This document shows, piece after piece, positions 9,178-16,798 of a stretch of 64,000 nucleotides of DNA; within the stretch, counting starts at the first letter, position 1, and each line of letters opens with the position of its first letter. The translations under genes and the position numbers were made by a program. The DNA comes from Crocinitomicaceae bacterium (GTDB lineage Bacteria > Bacteroidota > Bacteroidia > Flavobacteriales_D > Crocinitomicaceae). The stretch is from assembly GCA_021325675.1 (NCBI GenBank), contig JAJTCM010000004.1, positions 66,794-130,793 of the forward strand, in the 5' to 3' direction. The notes beneath the pieces are model-generated. The model did no database searches. It saw only the letters and a program-made list of their open reading frames with translations, and was not told where the DNA came from.

Positions 9178-11300
9178 CTTTCTAATGTTAATTCAATTAA
9201 ACCGCCGCGGAATACAGGAGTGCCGGCCGGAACGGTTTGTTTGCTTACTTTTCCGTAACCTACCACACGGGCGCTCATGCCGGTGCTTTCGATGAGGTAA
9301 ACAGCGTCTTTGGCAGACATTCCGACTACGTTCGGCACCGTTTTTTTACCGGCATAACGCTGGTGGAATTCAATTTTTTCCTCGTTGGCCCTGGTAGAAA
9401 CCCATTCGTCCGTCGATCCGGATTTCGGGTCCTGTTCGTAGCGGATCCCAAAATGTTTCAGGATTTTCTGCAGATCGTAGCGGTTCCCGTCCTTGGAGTA
9501 AGGAGCGGTGTATACCTTGCTTCTTCCTTCGTTGATCGCTTTGTGGTATTTCAGGCTCCCGGCGTATACTTTGTTCGCAATCGCTGAGAATACCGTTCCC
9601 GATACCGTCGCACCATAAATATTCTCCCCGGAAGCGGAAATCGAAACAATGCAGGAATACATCGGGTCCTGTACCGGGAAATAACCCACGAACGAAGCGA
9701 GGTATTTCTTTTCGCCTTTCGCGCCGTATTTCATGTCGTCGTTGAGGATTTCGGCTGTACCGGTTTTTCCTGCAATCTCGAAATAAGAGGAAGTCAGCCG
9801 TTTACCGGTTCCCGTTTTCATTACGCCTTCGAGGCAATCCTGTAAAATGTGGAGCGTAGCGTCTGAACAGATTTTTTCCCGCAGTACAATCGGCTTGAAG
9901 CTTTTCACCACTTCTGTTCCGCGCACGATTTCTTTCACGAATTGCGGTTTCACCATTTTCCCGTTATTTGCTACGGCGTTATAAAATGCCAGGATCTGCA
10001 TCGGCGTGAGCTGAACTTCGTAGCCTACAGCCATCCACGGCAGGGAAATTCCCGACCAGTTTTTGCTGCCCGGTGAATACAGCGTTGGAGTCGGCTCACC
10101 CAAAATGTCGAGTCCAAGCGGCTCGCCCAACCCGAAGGAGCGCAAGCGGTTAACAAACGTTTCCGGCTCATTGCGGTAAGCGTTGTGGATCACCCGGGAG
10201 ATAACATTCGACGACAATTCGAAAGCCCGTTTGATCGTAACCCGCCCGTAGTAATTGTTGTGGGCTTCATTCAGGGTGTTTTTACCATAATAGGTATATT
10301 TTGTAGCCGTTTCAACGGAGTCGTTGATATTGATCTTTTTATCTTCGAGGGCCGCCATCAAAGCCGCAAGCTTGAACGTTGATCCCGGAACTTCTTTTGT
10401 CCCGATGGCCTGGTTATACAATTCGTAATAATCGCCGTCAGCCGCCTGAGTGAGGTTTACCACCGCTTTCACGAAGCCTGTTTTCACGTCCATAACGATT
10501 ACAGAACCGCTTTTTGCATTGGTGCTTTTCAGCTGGCGGAGCAGTTCGTTGTGTGCTACTTCCTGGATTCCTTTATCAAAGCTGGTAATTACGTTGGCGC
10601 CTTCTACGGCATCTTTTACAATCTGCCCGGTTTTTTTCCAGCCTGTGGAAATCTGCTGCTCAATTTCCAGGCCCGGCTCACCCACTAAATATTCATGGAA
10701 AGCACCTTCAATCCCTACGCGCAGCTCGCCTTCGTGGTTTTTCTGGTAATAACCCAAAGTACGTTTCAGCAATTCCCCATGCGGGCGCTTACGGATGATC
10801 GTTTCTTCGAGGTCAATCAGGCCGCCTTTGTTTCTTCCGAGGTTAAAAATCGGGAAAGTACGTAAACGGTTACGCTGTTCGTTTGTTGCTTTGCGTTTGA
10901 TGAGCAAATAACGGTTGCCGCGCTGTCTTCCGCGACGAATGTGGGTTTCGTATTCACGTGCCGACATTTCCGGGAATATCCCGCTCAGCTTTTGGCTCAG
11001 CTCCATGATGTTGGCATCAAACGCTTCCTGGCTGCAAACAGTCGGGTCCATGTGGATATCAAAGAAAGAAACGGAAGTTACCAGCGGTGTGCGGTTGATG
11101 TCGAGCACTTCGCCACGTCTTGGGATACGCTTCACAGTTCGTGTCGGGATTTTTTCCTTTCCGTTGCCACCGCCAACCAAAACCGTTTTCACGCCTTCAG
11201 CCTGGATCGTAAAGGTTTTCCCGATCACGATAAACATAATGATGATAAACCCGATGTAAATCAGGTATGCTCTCCACAATATTTCTTTTTTTTCTTTCAT
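9174..11300 (-). CDS. ftsI: Class B penicillin-binding protein with C-terminal PASTA domain (FtsI)
   Basis: Periplasmic DD-transpeptidase that cross-links septal peptidoglycan, working with FtsW. The 708 residues comprise one N-terminal membrane helix (about 10-28), a PBP dimerisation domain, and a transpeptidase domain with STFK (307-310, active Ser307), SSN (363-365) and KTGT (512-515). A single PASTA repeat occupies about 650-708 (TVPNVVGMSAKDAV). A terminal PASTA on the divisome PBP is normal in Bacteroidota. It overlaps murE by four bases and is separated from the ftsL-like gene by 66 bases. Confidence 0.96.
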   Translation of the reverse strand: MKEKKEILWRAYLIYIGFIIIMFIVIGKTFTIQAEGVKTVLVGGGNGKEKIPTRTVKRIPRRGEVLDINRTPLVTSVSFFDIHMDPTVCSQEAFDANIMELSQKLSGIFPEMSAREYETHIRRGRQRGNRYLLIKRKATNEQRNRLRTFPIFNLGRNKGGLIDLEETIIRKRPHGELLKRTLGYYQKNHEGELRVGIEGAFHEYLVGEPGLEIEQQISTGWKKTGQIVKDAVEGANVITSFDKGIQEVAHNELLRQLKSTNAKSGSVIVMDVKTGFVKAVVNLTQAADGDYYELYNQAIGTKEVPGSTFKLAALMAALEDKKININDSVETATKYTYYGKNTLNEAHNNYYGRVTIKRAFELSSNVISRVIHNAYRNEPETFVNRLRSFGLGEPLGLDILGEPTPTLYSPGSKNWSGISLPWMAVGYEVQLTPMQILAFYNAVANNGKMVKPQFVKEIVRGTEVVKSFKPIVLREKICSDATLHILQDCLEGVMKTGTGKRLTSSYFEIAGKTGTAEILNDDMKYGAKGEKKYLASFVGYFPVQDPMYSCIVSISASGENIYGATVSGTVFSAIANKVYAGSLKYHKAINEGRSKVYTAPYSKDGNRYDLQKILKHFGIRYEQDPKSGSTDEWVSTRANEEKIEFHQRYAGKKTVPNVVGMSAKDAVYLIESTGMSARVVGYGKVSKQTVPAGTPVFRGGLIELTLER

Positions 11301-11366
11301 TGCTTTCTGCAGACATTAGATTAAGAGACCTAAAGACATGAGACCGGAGGTCTTTCGTCTTTTGTC

Positions 11367-11786
11367 TTAGTCTTTTGTCTTATTTTTTATTCTAATCACC
11401 TTTGCAGGCTTCGTTGTTTCTTTTAGTCCCCGCGGTTCCAGCTTGCGTACCAGCTCATAGCGTTTGGTGCGTTCTTCCAGTCTCGCTTTGGCTTCCACAT
11501 ATTCAGCGGTGGATGCGTCGAGCTGTTTCAGGGAAGTATCGATATCCTTTGTCAGCTGTTTTCCGAGGTAGCCTTTCGCTACCAGCAGGATCAGGAGCAT
11601 GATGCAGAAGAACACGAACCCCAGGTTGTTCAGCACCACGTCACGCGTCAGGATCTCCCCGTTGAGGATTTGCACCAGGATATTGTTCTTGGTCTTGGTG
11701 CGTACCTTTTTCTCCTTAGGCTCGCGGGCTTTTTGCTTTTTTTCTTCGGCAGCCAGCTGTTCTTTATCGATGTACTGATTATCCAT
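11367..11786 (-). CDS. ftsL: FtsL-like cell division protein
   Basis: Small bitopic protein of the divisome expected to pair with a coiled-coil partner and FtsQ. The 139 residues have a highly charged cytoplasmic N-terminus (about 1-48, many Lys/Glu), one hydrophobic helix (about 53-70, FVFFCIMLLILLVAKGYL), then a periplasmic stretch with coiled-coil character (about 72-115, KDIDTSLKQLDASTAEYVEAK) and a basic end. Sequence conservation in FtsL is poor, so the call depends on topology and on its position between rsmH (8-base overlap) and the PBP gene. Confidence 0.85.
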   Translation of the reverse strand: MDNQYIDKEQLAAEEKKQKAREPKEKKVRTKTKNNILVQILNGEILTRDVVLNNLGFVFFCIMLLILLVAKGYLGKQLTKDIDTSLKQLDASTAEYVEAKARLEERTKRYELVRKLEPRGLKETTKPAKVIRIKNKTKD

Positions 11787-12699
11787 TGTTGCGGGCTGCT
11801 ATACGAAGTTTGGCGCTGCGGGCGCGTGAATTGCGTTCTATTTCTTCCTCGTTAGGTGAAACCGGCTTGCGTGTGACTTCCGTAAAAGGTTTCAGCACGT
11901 TTCCGTAAAAGTCTTTTTCGATGCTTCCGTCCAGGTTGCCGCGCTTCATGAAGTTTTTCACGAGGCGGTCTTCGAGGGAATGGTATGACATAACCACCAG
12001 TCTTCCTTCGGGCTTAATCACTTCTGTTGTTTGCAGGAGGAATTTCTCCAATACGTCGATTTCACCGTTCACTTCCATGCGGATAGCCTGGAAAACCTGG
12101 GCGTAAAATTTATGTTCCTTGAATTTCGGGGCGATTGTTGCCAATACGTCGATGAGGTCACCGGTAGTTTTCAGCTTGCTTTTGGAGCGGGCGCGGCAGA
12201 TTGTTCCGGCAATTTTCCCAGGGTAATCCACTTCGCCGTATTTGCGCAGGATTTTGATCAGCTCTTCTTCGGTGTAGGTATTTACGACTTCTTTAGCAGA
12301 CAATTCGCCCTGCTGGTTCATGCGCATATCGAGCGTATCGTTCGTCCGGATGGAAAAACCGCGGCTGGCAGCATCAAACTGGTGGGAAGAAACCCCCAAA
12401 TCTGCGAGGATACCGTCTACTTGCGGAATACCCAAAACGCGGAGGTAATTCTTTAAAAAAGAAAAATTTGCCGGAATGAAATGAAAATTGGGGGCTTCCC
12501 AGGCGTTGCGCTGTGCGTCCGGGTCCTGGTCAAAAACGATCAGCTTTCCTTTCGGGCTGAGCCTTTCGAAAATAGCTCTTGAATGGCCGCCGCCGCCAAA
12601 AGTAACGTCTACATAAACGCCGTCCGGATGGATATTCAATCCTTCCAGGCATTCGTGCAGCATTACCGGTACGTGGTATGTGTTATTGTTCGTCGTCAT
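11779..12699 (-). CDS. rsmH: 16S rRNA (cytosine(1402)-N4)-methyltransferase
   Basis: SAM-dependent methyltransferase modifying C1402 of 16S rRNA in the decoding centre (old name mraW). The 306 residues start YHVPVMLHECLEGL and carry the SAM loop DVTFGGGGHS, then ADLGVSSHQFD and SYHSLEDRLVKNF, all diagnostic. I chose the ATG at 12699 (MTTNNNTYHVP); the frame also has an ATG at 12711. Either start overlaps the end of mraZ (by 17 bases for 12699), consistent with coupling. Confidence 0.96.
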   Translation of the reverse strand: MTTNNNTYHVPVMLHECLEGLNIHPDGVYVDVTFGGGGHSRAIFERLSPKGKLIVFDQDPDAQRNAWEAPNFHFIPANFSFLKNYLRVLGIPQVDGILADLGVSSHQFDAASRGFSIRTNDTLDMRMNQQGELSAKEVVNTYTEEELIKILRKYGEVDYPGKIAGTICRARSKSKLKTTGDLIDVLATIAPKFKEHKFYAQVFQAIRMEVNGEIDVLEKFLLQTTEVIKPEGRLVVMSYHSLEDRLVKNFMKRGNLDGSIEKDFYGNVLKPFTEVTRKPVSPNEEEIERNSRARSAKLRIAARNNG

Positions 12700-13147
12700 T
12701 TCCCAAATCACCCATTACATCCTCTGCCAAATCGGCGAAGTCCGTCATGTTCGCTTCAATCAAATTGAAGTATTTGGTTTTGTCCCAGATTTCAATGCGG
12801 TCATTGTATGCAATTAACATGACATCTTTTTTCAGGCCCACACGCTCCATGTGCGTCACCGGGATCAGCGCCCTGCCAGCCGAATCCAGGGAAATTGCTT
12901 TCGCTCCCTGGTGGAACAGACGGTAGAACATCCGGTTTTTGGGCTTGAACAAATTCATTTTCGACAATTTAGCGCTAAGCTTCTCCCATTCGTTCATGGG
13001 GTACAGCGTCAAACAGTCTTCAAATCCTTTGTTAAGCATGAAATTTTCCTGGGCAGCAGGGGAAAGCTGTTTCCTCAAACCTGATGGAAACAGGAAGCGC
13101 CCTTTTTCATCGAGCCTTACTTCAAATTCGCCTACTAAACCTGCCAT
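12683..13147 (-). CDS. mraZ: Transcriptional regulator MraZ
   Basis: DNA-binding protein of the AbrB-like fold that heads dcw clusters and regulates them by binding repeated boxes before mraZ. The 154 residues contain two tandem SpoVT/AbrB-type halves: FEVRLDEKGRFLFPSGLR (about 8-25) and AKAISLDSAGRALIPVTHM (about 85-103), each with the conserved D-x-x-GR. The start is the ATG at 13147 (MAGLVGEFEV). The 13 extra in-frame upstream residues are hydrophobic and lie in the leader that contains a candidate MraZ box, so they are unlikely to be translated. Confidence 0.96.
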   Translation of the reverse strand: MAGLVGEFEVRLDEKGRFLFPSGLRKQLSPAAQENFMLNKGFEDCLTLYPMNEWEKLSAKLSKMNLFKPKNRMFYRLFHQGAKAISLDSAGRALIPVTHMERVGLKKDVMLIAYNDRIEIWDKTKYFNLIEANMTDFADLAEDVMGDLGNDDEQ

Positions 13148-13182
13148 AACGGAAATAATGGGTAAAATTAAAGAGAAAATCT

Positions 13183-13195
13183 CCACTTTTTACCA
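13183..13195 (-). promoter_or_regulatory. Candidate MraZ box, mraZ-proximal
   Basis: Minus-strand TGGTAAAAAGTGG, giving two GTGG words ten bases apart, 36 bases before the mraZ start and just after the proposed -7 element. MraZ proteins are known to bind direct repeats with about 10-base periodicity placed near this promoter. The 13-mer matches, except for one base, a plus-strand copy at 13302-13314. The assignment is inferred from spacing, repetition and position. Confidence 0.5.
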
Positions 13196-13228
13196 CTAGA
13201 TTACACTTTGTTGATAACTTGAAACGAG

Positions 13229-13236
13229 CAAAAGTA
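13229..13236 (-). promoter_or_regulatory. Candidate dcw promoter -7 element (TACTTTTG)
   Basis: On the minus strand TACTTTTG fits the Bacteroidota TAnnTTTG consensus. It lies 81 bases before the mraZ start, so the proximal MraZ box would fall in the early transcribed region. No good TTTG is seen about 20 bases further upstream, which lowers confidence. Confidence 0.4.
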
Positions 13237-13292
13237 ATAAAAGGTTACATTAGTTTATGAAAAGAGTTGATTTCATTGAATTTAATCTGAAA

Positions 13293-13320
13293 TGGTATTG
13301 GTGGTAATAAGTGGTAATGA
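13293..13320 (+). promoter_or_regulatory. Candidate MraZ box, distal, inverted, three repeats
   Basis: Three TGGTA words begin at 13293, 13302 and 13312 (spacings 9 and 10), about 150 bases upstream of mraZ and on the strand opposite to mraZ. The central 13-mer TGGTAATAAGTGG equals the proximal box except for one base. Two facing arrays could bind MraZ cooperatively. An alternative is that the distal array serves the divergent gene at 13507. Confidence 0.45.
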
Positions 13321-13506
13321 TTTTCAGGATTGTTGAAAAGTTATAAAACGACGTTAATAAGTACCAGGGGTTAAAAAAGTTTTCAATTAAAAAAAACTGT
13401 ATATTGGAATCTGTTAAAATGCAGGCAGATTACGGTCTGAAAAGCCCGCTAACAAACCGGCATAATTATTGAGGTTTTTACGCTAATCAATTTAAACTTT
13501 TTCCTT

Positions 13507-14766
13507 ATGAAAAAACTAGTATACTTCAGCTCCTTACTTCTTTTAAGCGTTTCCTGTGTAAAAACAAAAGGAGAAATATCCATGACGTACGAAAAGGCTA
13601 CTGCGGTTTACGGCAGCCTGGACTCTCTCCGTGCGCTTCCCCTGCTGATTCAGAAGCAGGAATTGACCAAGCCAAGAAATTTTCACATTGGAAGCAATTA
13701 TGTGCTTGTTAGTGAAGAAAATAAAGGAATCCATATTTATGACAATACCGACATGCAAAATCCGCAAAGGCTATCCTTTATACAGTTGCCTTTCCTGCGG
13801 GATTTTTATGTGAAAGATCATTTTTTATATGCGGCCGGTGTATACGATCTTGTTAAAATAAACATCAGCAATGTCTACAATCCAATTTTGGTGAGCCGGG
13901 CAGAAAATGTATTCTGGACACCGCTCGAAAATGATAAAGGACAGCAGTTGTTAGGATTTCAATATACTATGGCCACGGATAAATTTGAGGTCAACAGCCC
14001 GGAAGCCAAAGAAATAAAAAAAGCGGGAAAACTGCATCTTGACTTCCTGGAAAATGTAATTCCGATCTCTGAAATTCCAACTTTTTTTACCGGCAGCAAC
14101 AGCAATTCCAAAGGTACGTTGAATAAAATCGCGGTGGAATTTGACCATATTTATGTAATTGAAGATGATGAAATGCACGTCATTTCCAATGGCGCTTTTT
14201 TCAGTAAGGTTTCAAGCGTTGAAATCGGTAGAAACACGGAAACGATCTATGGGGCCAACAACAGGTTATACCTTGGTTCCATGACCTCGATGACAATTTA
14301 CAACGCGAACAACCCTTCTTCACCGCATGAAATATCGTCGATAGAACATGCGGAATCCTGTGACCCGGTTTTACCCCGGGGAGAAGTTGCATACTATACC
14401 TTGCGCTCAACAGAAAATGAAGGTTGTAACGGGGAGGGTGAGAATACACTTAACCTAGTAGATATTTCTAATGTAAATAAACCGGTGGAATTGGAAAGTA
14501 TAGATTTAGCCAGTCCGTACGGCCTGTGTTTTGCAAATAATTACTTGTTCGTCGGCGAAGGCTACAATGGTTTGACGATTTACGATGCGAGTAATCCGAA
14601 ATTGCTTAAAAACAAAGTAACAATTTCAAATGTTACGGCCTTTGATATCATGATCCACCCAAATAATCCGGATATCCTGATTTTGTCTAACAGTAACGGG
14701 ATCCAGGAATTTCAAATTGACTGGACTAATCTTACTTTAAGCTTCGTCGGTAAATTGATGTATTAG
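13507..14766 (+). CDS. LVIVD-repeat lipoprotein
   Basis: Probable outer-membrane or periplasmic lipoprotein of unknown role. The signal peptide ends in the lipobox SVSC (Cys about 17). The remaining 400 residues contain several beta-propeller-like repeats of the LVIVD type: a strand, then a hydrophobic-x-hydrophobic D motif followed by N/D-P-x-x-P (GIHIYDNTDMQNPQ, LVKINISNVYNPI, LNLVDISNVNKPVE, GLTIYDASNPKLL). Such repeats build predicted propellers in surface proteins. No catalytic motif is seen. It is followed after 19 bases by a barrel-like gene on the same strand, which may share its transcript. Base composition is a little more AT-rich than that of the dcw genes. Confidence 0.7.
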   Translation: MKKLVYFSSLLLLSVSCVKTKGEISMTYEKATAVYGSLDSLRALPLLIQKQELTKPRNFHIGSNYVLVSEENKGIHIYDNTDMQNPQRLSFIQLPFLRDFYVKDHFLYAAGVYDLVKINISNVYNPILVSRAENVFWTPLENDKGQQLLGFQYTMATDKFEVNSPEAKEIKKAGKLHLDFLENVIPISEIPTFFTGSNSNSKGTLNKIAVEFDHIYVIEDDEMHVISNGAFFSKVSSVEIGRNTETIYGANNRLYLGSMTSMTIYNANNPSSPHEISSIEHAESCDPVLPRGEVAYYTLRSTENEGCNGEGENTLNLVDISNVNKPVELESIDLASPYGLCFANNYLFVGEGYNGLTIYDASNPKLLKNKVTISNVTAFDIMIHPNNPDILILSNSNGIQEFQIDWTNLTLSFVGKLMY

Positions 14767-14785
14767 TTTTTATTTGGTAAAATAA

Positions 14786-15397
14786 ATGAAAATCACATAC
14801 AGGGCGCTCTTGTTCATTGTCTTGATTTCTCCTGCTTATTTATCGGGAAACGATGGTGTGAGGTCCGCGAAGCCCAGCTTATCCCTTCCATACCGGGAGT
14901 ATATGGAAAGCGCCTTCAAGCTCGATTTTTCCCAGGGCGTTGGTTTTAGAAATGTTTCCTGGGAACTGAGCGCATGCTATCAATTCAGGCAATATTTTTC
15001 CATTGGCATAGGGAGCGGGTTTCATTTCAATACCTATCCGATATTTTCAAGCTCAGATAAACACAGGCTCAATATGTGGTCTTATCCGCTTTACCTGAGG
15101 GGAACAGTTTATCTTTTTGGAAATTCTGACAGGGCTTGTTATGTGTATGGCAAGTATGGCCGCTCATTCGGTATGCAAACAAAAGACGTTGACCCGAATG
15201 ACGATTTTAAAGCTGTCACTGCTGAAGCGGGCATAGCTTATGAGCGGATCTATAACAACGGAGCGGTTTACTTTGAGCTGGGCCAGTATTATGTTTCGGC
15301 AAATGGCGTGTTGAAGTCAAGCTACAGCTCTGTCATCAATTATAACCTTCAAATCTATTCCGTTGTTGGCAAGGTTGGTTTCAGGATCAATCTTTGA
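14786..15397 (+). CDS. Predicted outer-membrane beta-barrel protein
   Basis: The 203 residues start with a signal peptide (LLFIVLISPAYLSG). The rest is made of alternating amphipathic strands rich in aromatic residues and glycine (for example FSIGIGSGFHFNTYPIF, GAVYFELGQYYVSANGV) and ends VVGKVGFRINL. That is a typical last strand for a small eight- to ten-strand barrel. No specific family was recognised. It probably forms a unit with the LVIVD lipoprotein gene just upstream. Confidence 0.6.
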   Translation: MKITYRALLFIVLISPAYLSGNDGVRSAKPSLSLPYREYMESAFKLDFSQGVGFRNVSWELSACYQFRQYFSIGIGSGFHFNTYPIFSSSDKHRLNMWSYPLYLRGTVYLFGNSDRACYVYGKYGRSFGMQTKDVDPNDDFKAVTAEAGIAYERIYNNGAVYFELGQYYVSANGVLKSSYSSVINYNLQIYSVVGKVGFRINL

Positions 15398-15430
15398 ATG
15401 AATGCCCGGAGTTTAGTCCGGCTCCTCCAA

Positions 15431-15503
15431 ACGGGAAGGCTTTGCGCTCTTCAGCTAACTTAAACTTTGCGCTCTCTGCGAAAACTTTGTAACCTTTGCG
15501 TTC
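15431..15503. repeat. Family D spacer repeat (CTTTGCGCTCT words)
   Basis: Spacer composed of repeated words: GGCTTTGCGCTCTTCAGC, AACTTTGCGCTCTCTGCG, AACTTTGTAACCTTTGCG. The same vocabulary recurs at 23345-23460, 24061-24120, 44755-44850 and 55640-55735. No coding sense is apparent. Confidence 0.6.
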
Positions 15504-15573
15504 AAAAAACTGTGTATTATACCCGCTCTGTATCCTGTGTGGTCATAAGTGCAAGATTTGCAAAGTCTTTCTC

Positions 15574-15581
15574 TATATTTG
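15574..15581 (+). promoter_or_regulatory. Candidate -7 element (TATATTTG) for the AraC/GyrI gene
   Basis: Matches TAnnTTTG and ends 16 bases before the ATG at 15598. The only nearby TTTG (15557-15560) is too close for a standard -33 element, so only the -7 half is supported. Confidence 0.45.
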
Positions 15582-15597
15582 TTTGGAATATTGAACC

Positions 15598-16485
15598 ATG
15601 AACGAAGAACTGACAGCGGCGGAGCATAAAAAGCGCATAGACAATGTGCTGGATTATATTCTCGGGAACCACCGCGAGGAAATTTCGCTCAAAACCCTGG
15701 CAGACATTGCACATTATTCTCCTTTTTACCTGCAGAAAATATTCAAACAGTATGTAGGTGAATCGCCCAAGCAATATGTGATGCGCCTGCGCCTGGAAAC
15801 AGCTTTACATTATTTAATCATTGACCCTGAAAAGCCCGTATTGGAGGTGGCGCTTGACGGAGGTTTTTCGTCGCCGGCGGTTTTTTCACGGGCAGTCAGG
15901 AATTTTTATGGCATTTCACCCGAACAGTTTCGCCAGCTGCCGATGCAGGAACGCTCAAAATATATCCGTGCCCGGGAATTGAAGAAAGACCTGATGTATG
16001 AAACGGCGGAACATGTTGTACAGGACGAGCGCCAGCTGGAGATCAGCATTGTCCGTTTGGAGCCAAAGCGCGGAATTTATATCCTCACGCAATTCGATGA
16101 TAAAGACAAAATCAGGCAGGCTTTCCGGGATTTGTTGAACCAGGCAGAAAGCTACGACCTGGAACCGGAGCCGGGCGAAATGTATGGGATCGTCAGCCCG
16201 CACCAGAATATGTACAAAGCTTTTGTGGTATTAAAACCCGATCAGCAGGTTCCTCAGCGGATTAAAACAATGGAAGTGGATGGCGGTAAATTCGCTTCAT
16301 TCAATCTGAAAGGCGATCGCACTGAAATTCTACGTTCAGCTCATGTTTTCTTCAAGGACTGGCTGCCCGAAAGTGCCTACAAAGTCGGGGATATCGTTGG
16401 CCTTGAAAAGTTCCTGGGAAACCCCGCCACCACAGATTACGATACCCTGGAGCGAAAAGCTTTTATCCGCCTCGAGCCCAAATGA
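15598..16485 (+). CDS. AraC-family regulator with GyrI-like effector domain
   Basis: One-component transcription factor. Residues about 15-115 form the two AraC helix-turn-helix units (LKTLADIAHYSPFYLQKIFK and VLEVALDGGFSSPAVFSR, then the typical FYGISPEQFR). Residues about 145-295 fit a GyrI/Rob-type small-molecule-binding domain, beginning near VRLEPKRGIYI and ending in a basic tail. Proteins of this layout bind hydrophobic compounds and control stress or efflux genes. No target gene is obvious next to it; the tiny secreted-peptide gene at 16575 follows on the same strand behind its own -7 element. Confidence 0.9.
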   Translation: MNEELTAAEHKKRIDNVLDYILGNHREEISLKTLADIAHYSPFYLQKIFKQYVGESPKQYVMRLRLETALHYLIIDPEKPVLEVALDGGFSSPAVFSRAVRNFYGISPEQFRQLPMQERSKYIRARELKKDLMYETAEHVVQDERQLEISIVRLEPKRGIYILTQFDDKDKIRQAFRDLLNQAESYDLEPEPGEMYGIVSPHQNMYKAFVVLKPDQQVPQRIKTMEVDGGKFASFNLKGDRTEILRSAHVFFKDWLPESAYKVGDIVGLEKFLGNPATTDYDTLERKAFIRLEPK

Positions 16486-16540
16486 CAAGAATTGCAAAGC
16501 CCTGTGCGTAAAATGCAAACCAGGCCGGTTTCCAAAGCTC

Positions 16541-16548
16541 TATTTTTG
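16541..16548 (+). promoter_or_regulatory. Candidate -7 element (TATTTTTG) for the 41-aa peptide gene
   Basis: TAnnTTTG match ending 26 bases before the ATG at 16575. It supports the short reading frame being expressed. No TTTG is seen at -33. Confidence 0.4.
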
Positions 16549-16574
16549 TTTTATTAATCTTAATACCAGTTTTT

Positions 16575-16700
16575 ATGAAAACAAAAATCATCCTCATTAC
16601 AACGGCAAGCCTTTTGGCAATTGCAGGCGCTATGCATTTAAAAAACGGCGGGAAAGGCTGTCCGCTGAAAAACGCAATGGAAGTAGTGCATAATAAGTAA
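16575..16700 (+). CDS. Small secreted peptide, 41 aa
   Basis: Short frame with a signal-like start (MKTKIILITTASLLAIAGAM) followed by a small Gly/Lys-rich stretch with a single cysteine (GGKGCPLKNAMEVV). Translation from the ATG at 16575 to the TAA at 16700 gives 41 residues. A -7 element precedes it. It could be an exported peptide or a single-pass membrane microprotein; no family was recognised. Support comes from the clean signal peptide and the promoter, not from homology. Confidence 0.5.
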   Translation: MKTKIILITTASLLAIAGAMHLKNGGKGCPLKNAMEVVHNK

Positions 16701-16704
16701 TTTT

Positions 16705-16798
16705 AAAATGGAGAATTGAGAGTGGAAAATGGGGAATTGTCACCTCTCTTAATCCCTTTTGGGGGAAGGAGCGATTCCATTTTCAATTCTTCATTCTA
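16705..16798. repeat. Family B spacer repeat (GGAGAATTGA / TCAATTCTTCATTCT)
   Basis: The left end (AAAATGGAGAATTGAG) and right end (CCATTTTCAATTCTTCATTCT) are imperfect inverted copies of the words at 7681-7711 and 38951-39067. The element fills the gap between the convergent peptide gene and the 16796 lipoprotein gene and overlaps the stop codon of the latter. Confidence 0.6.

Larger units (their letters stand above)
13148..13506. other. Intergenic region between mraZ and the 13507 gene
   Basis: 359 bases between divergent genes. It holds the two candidate MraZ boxes, the proposed dcw -7 element, and an A-rich tract at about 13374-13396. I see no open reading frame with coding character and no RNA gene. 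No convincing TAnnTTTG element is visible directly before the plus-strand gene at 13507. Confidence 0.6.
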
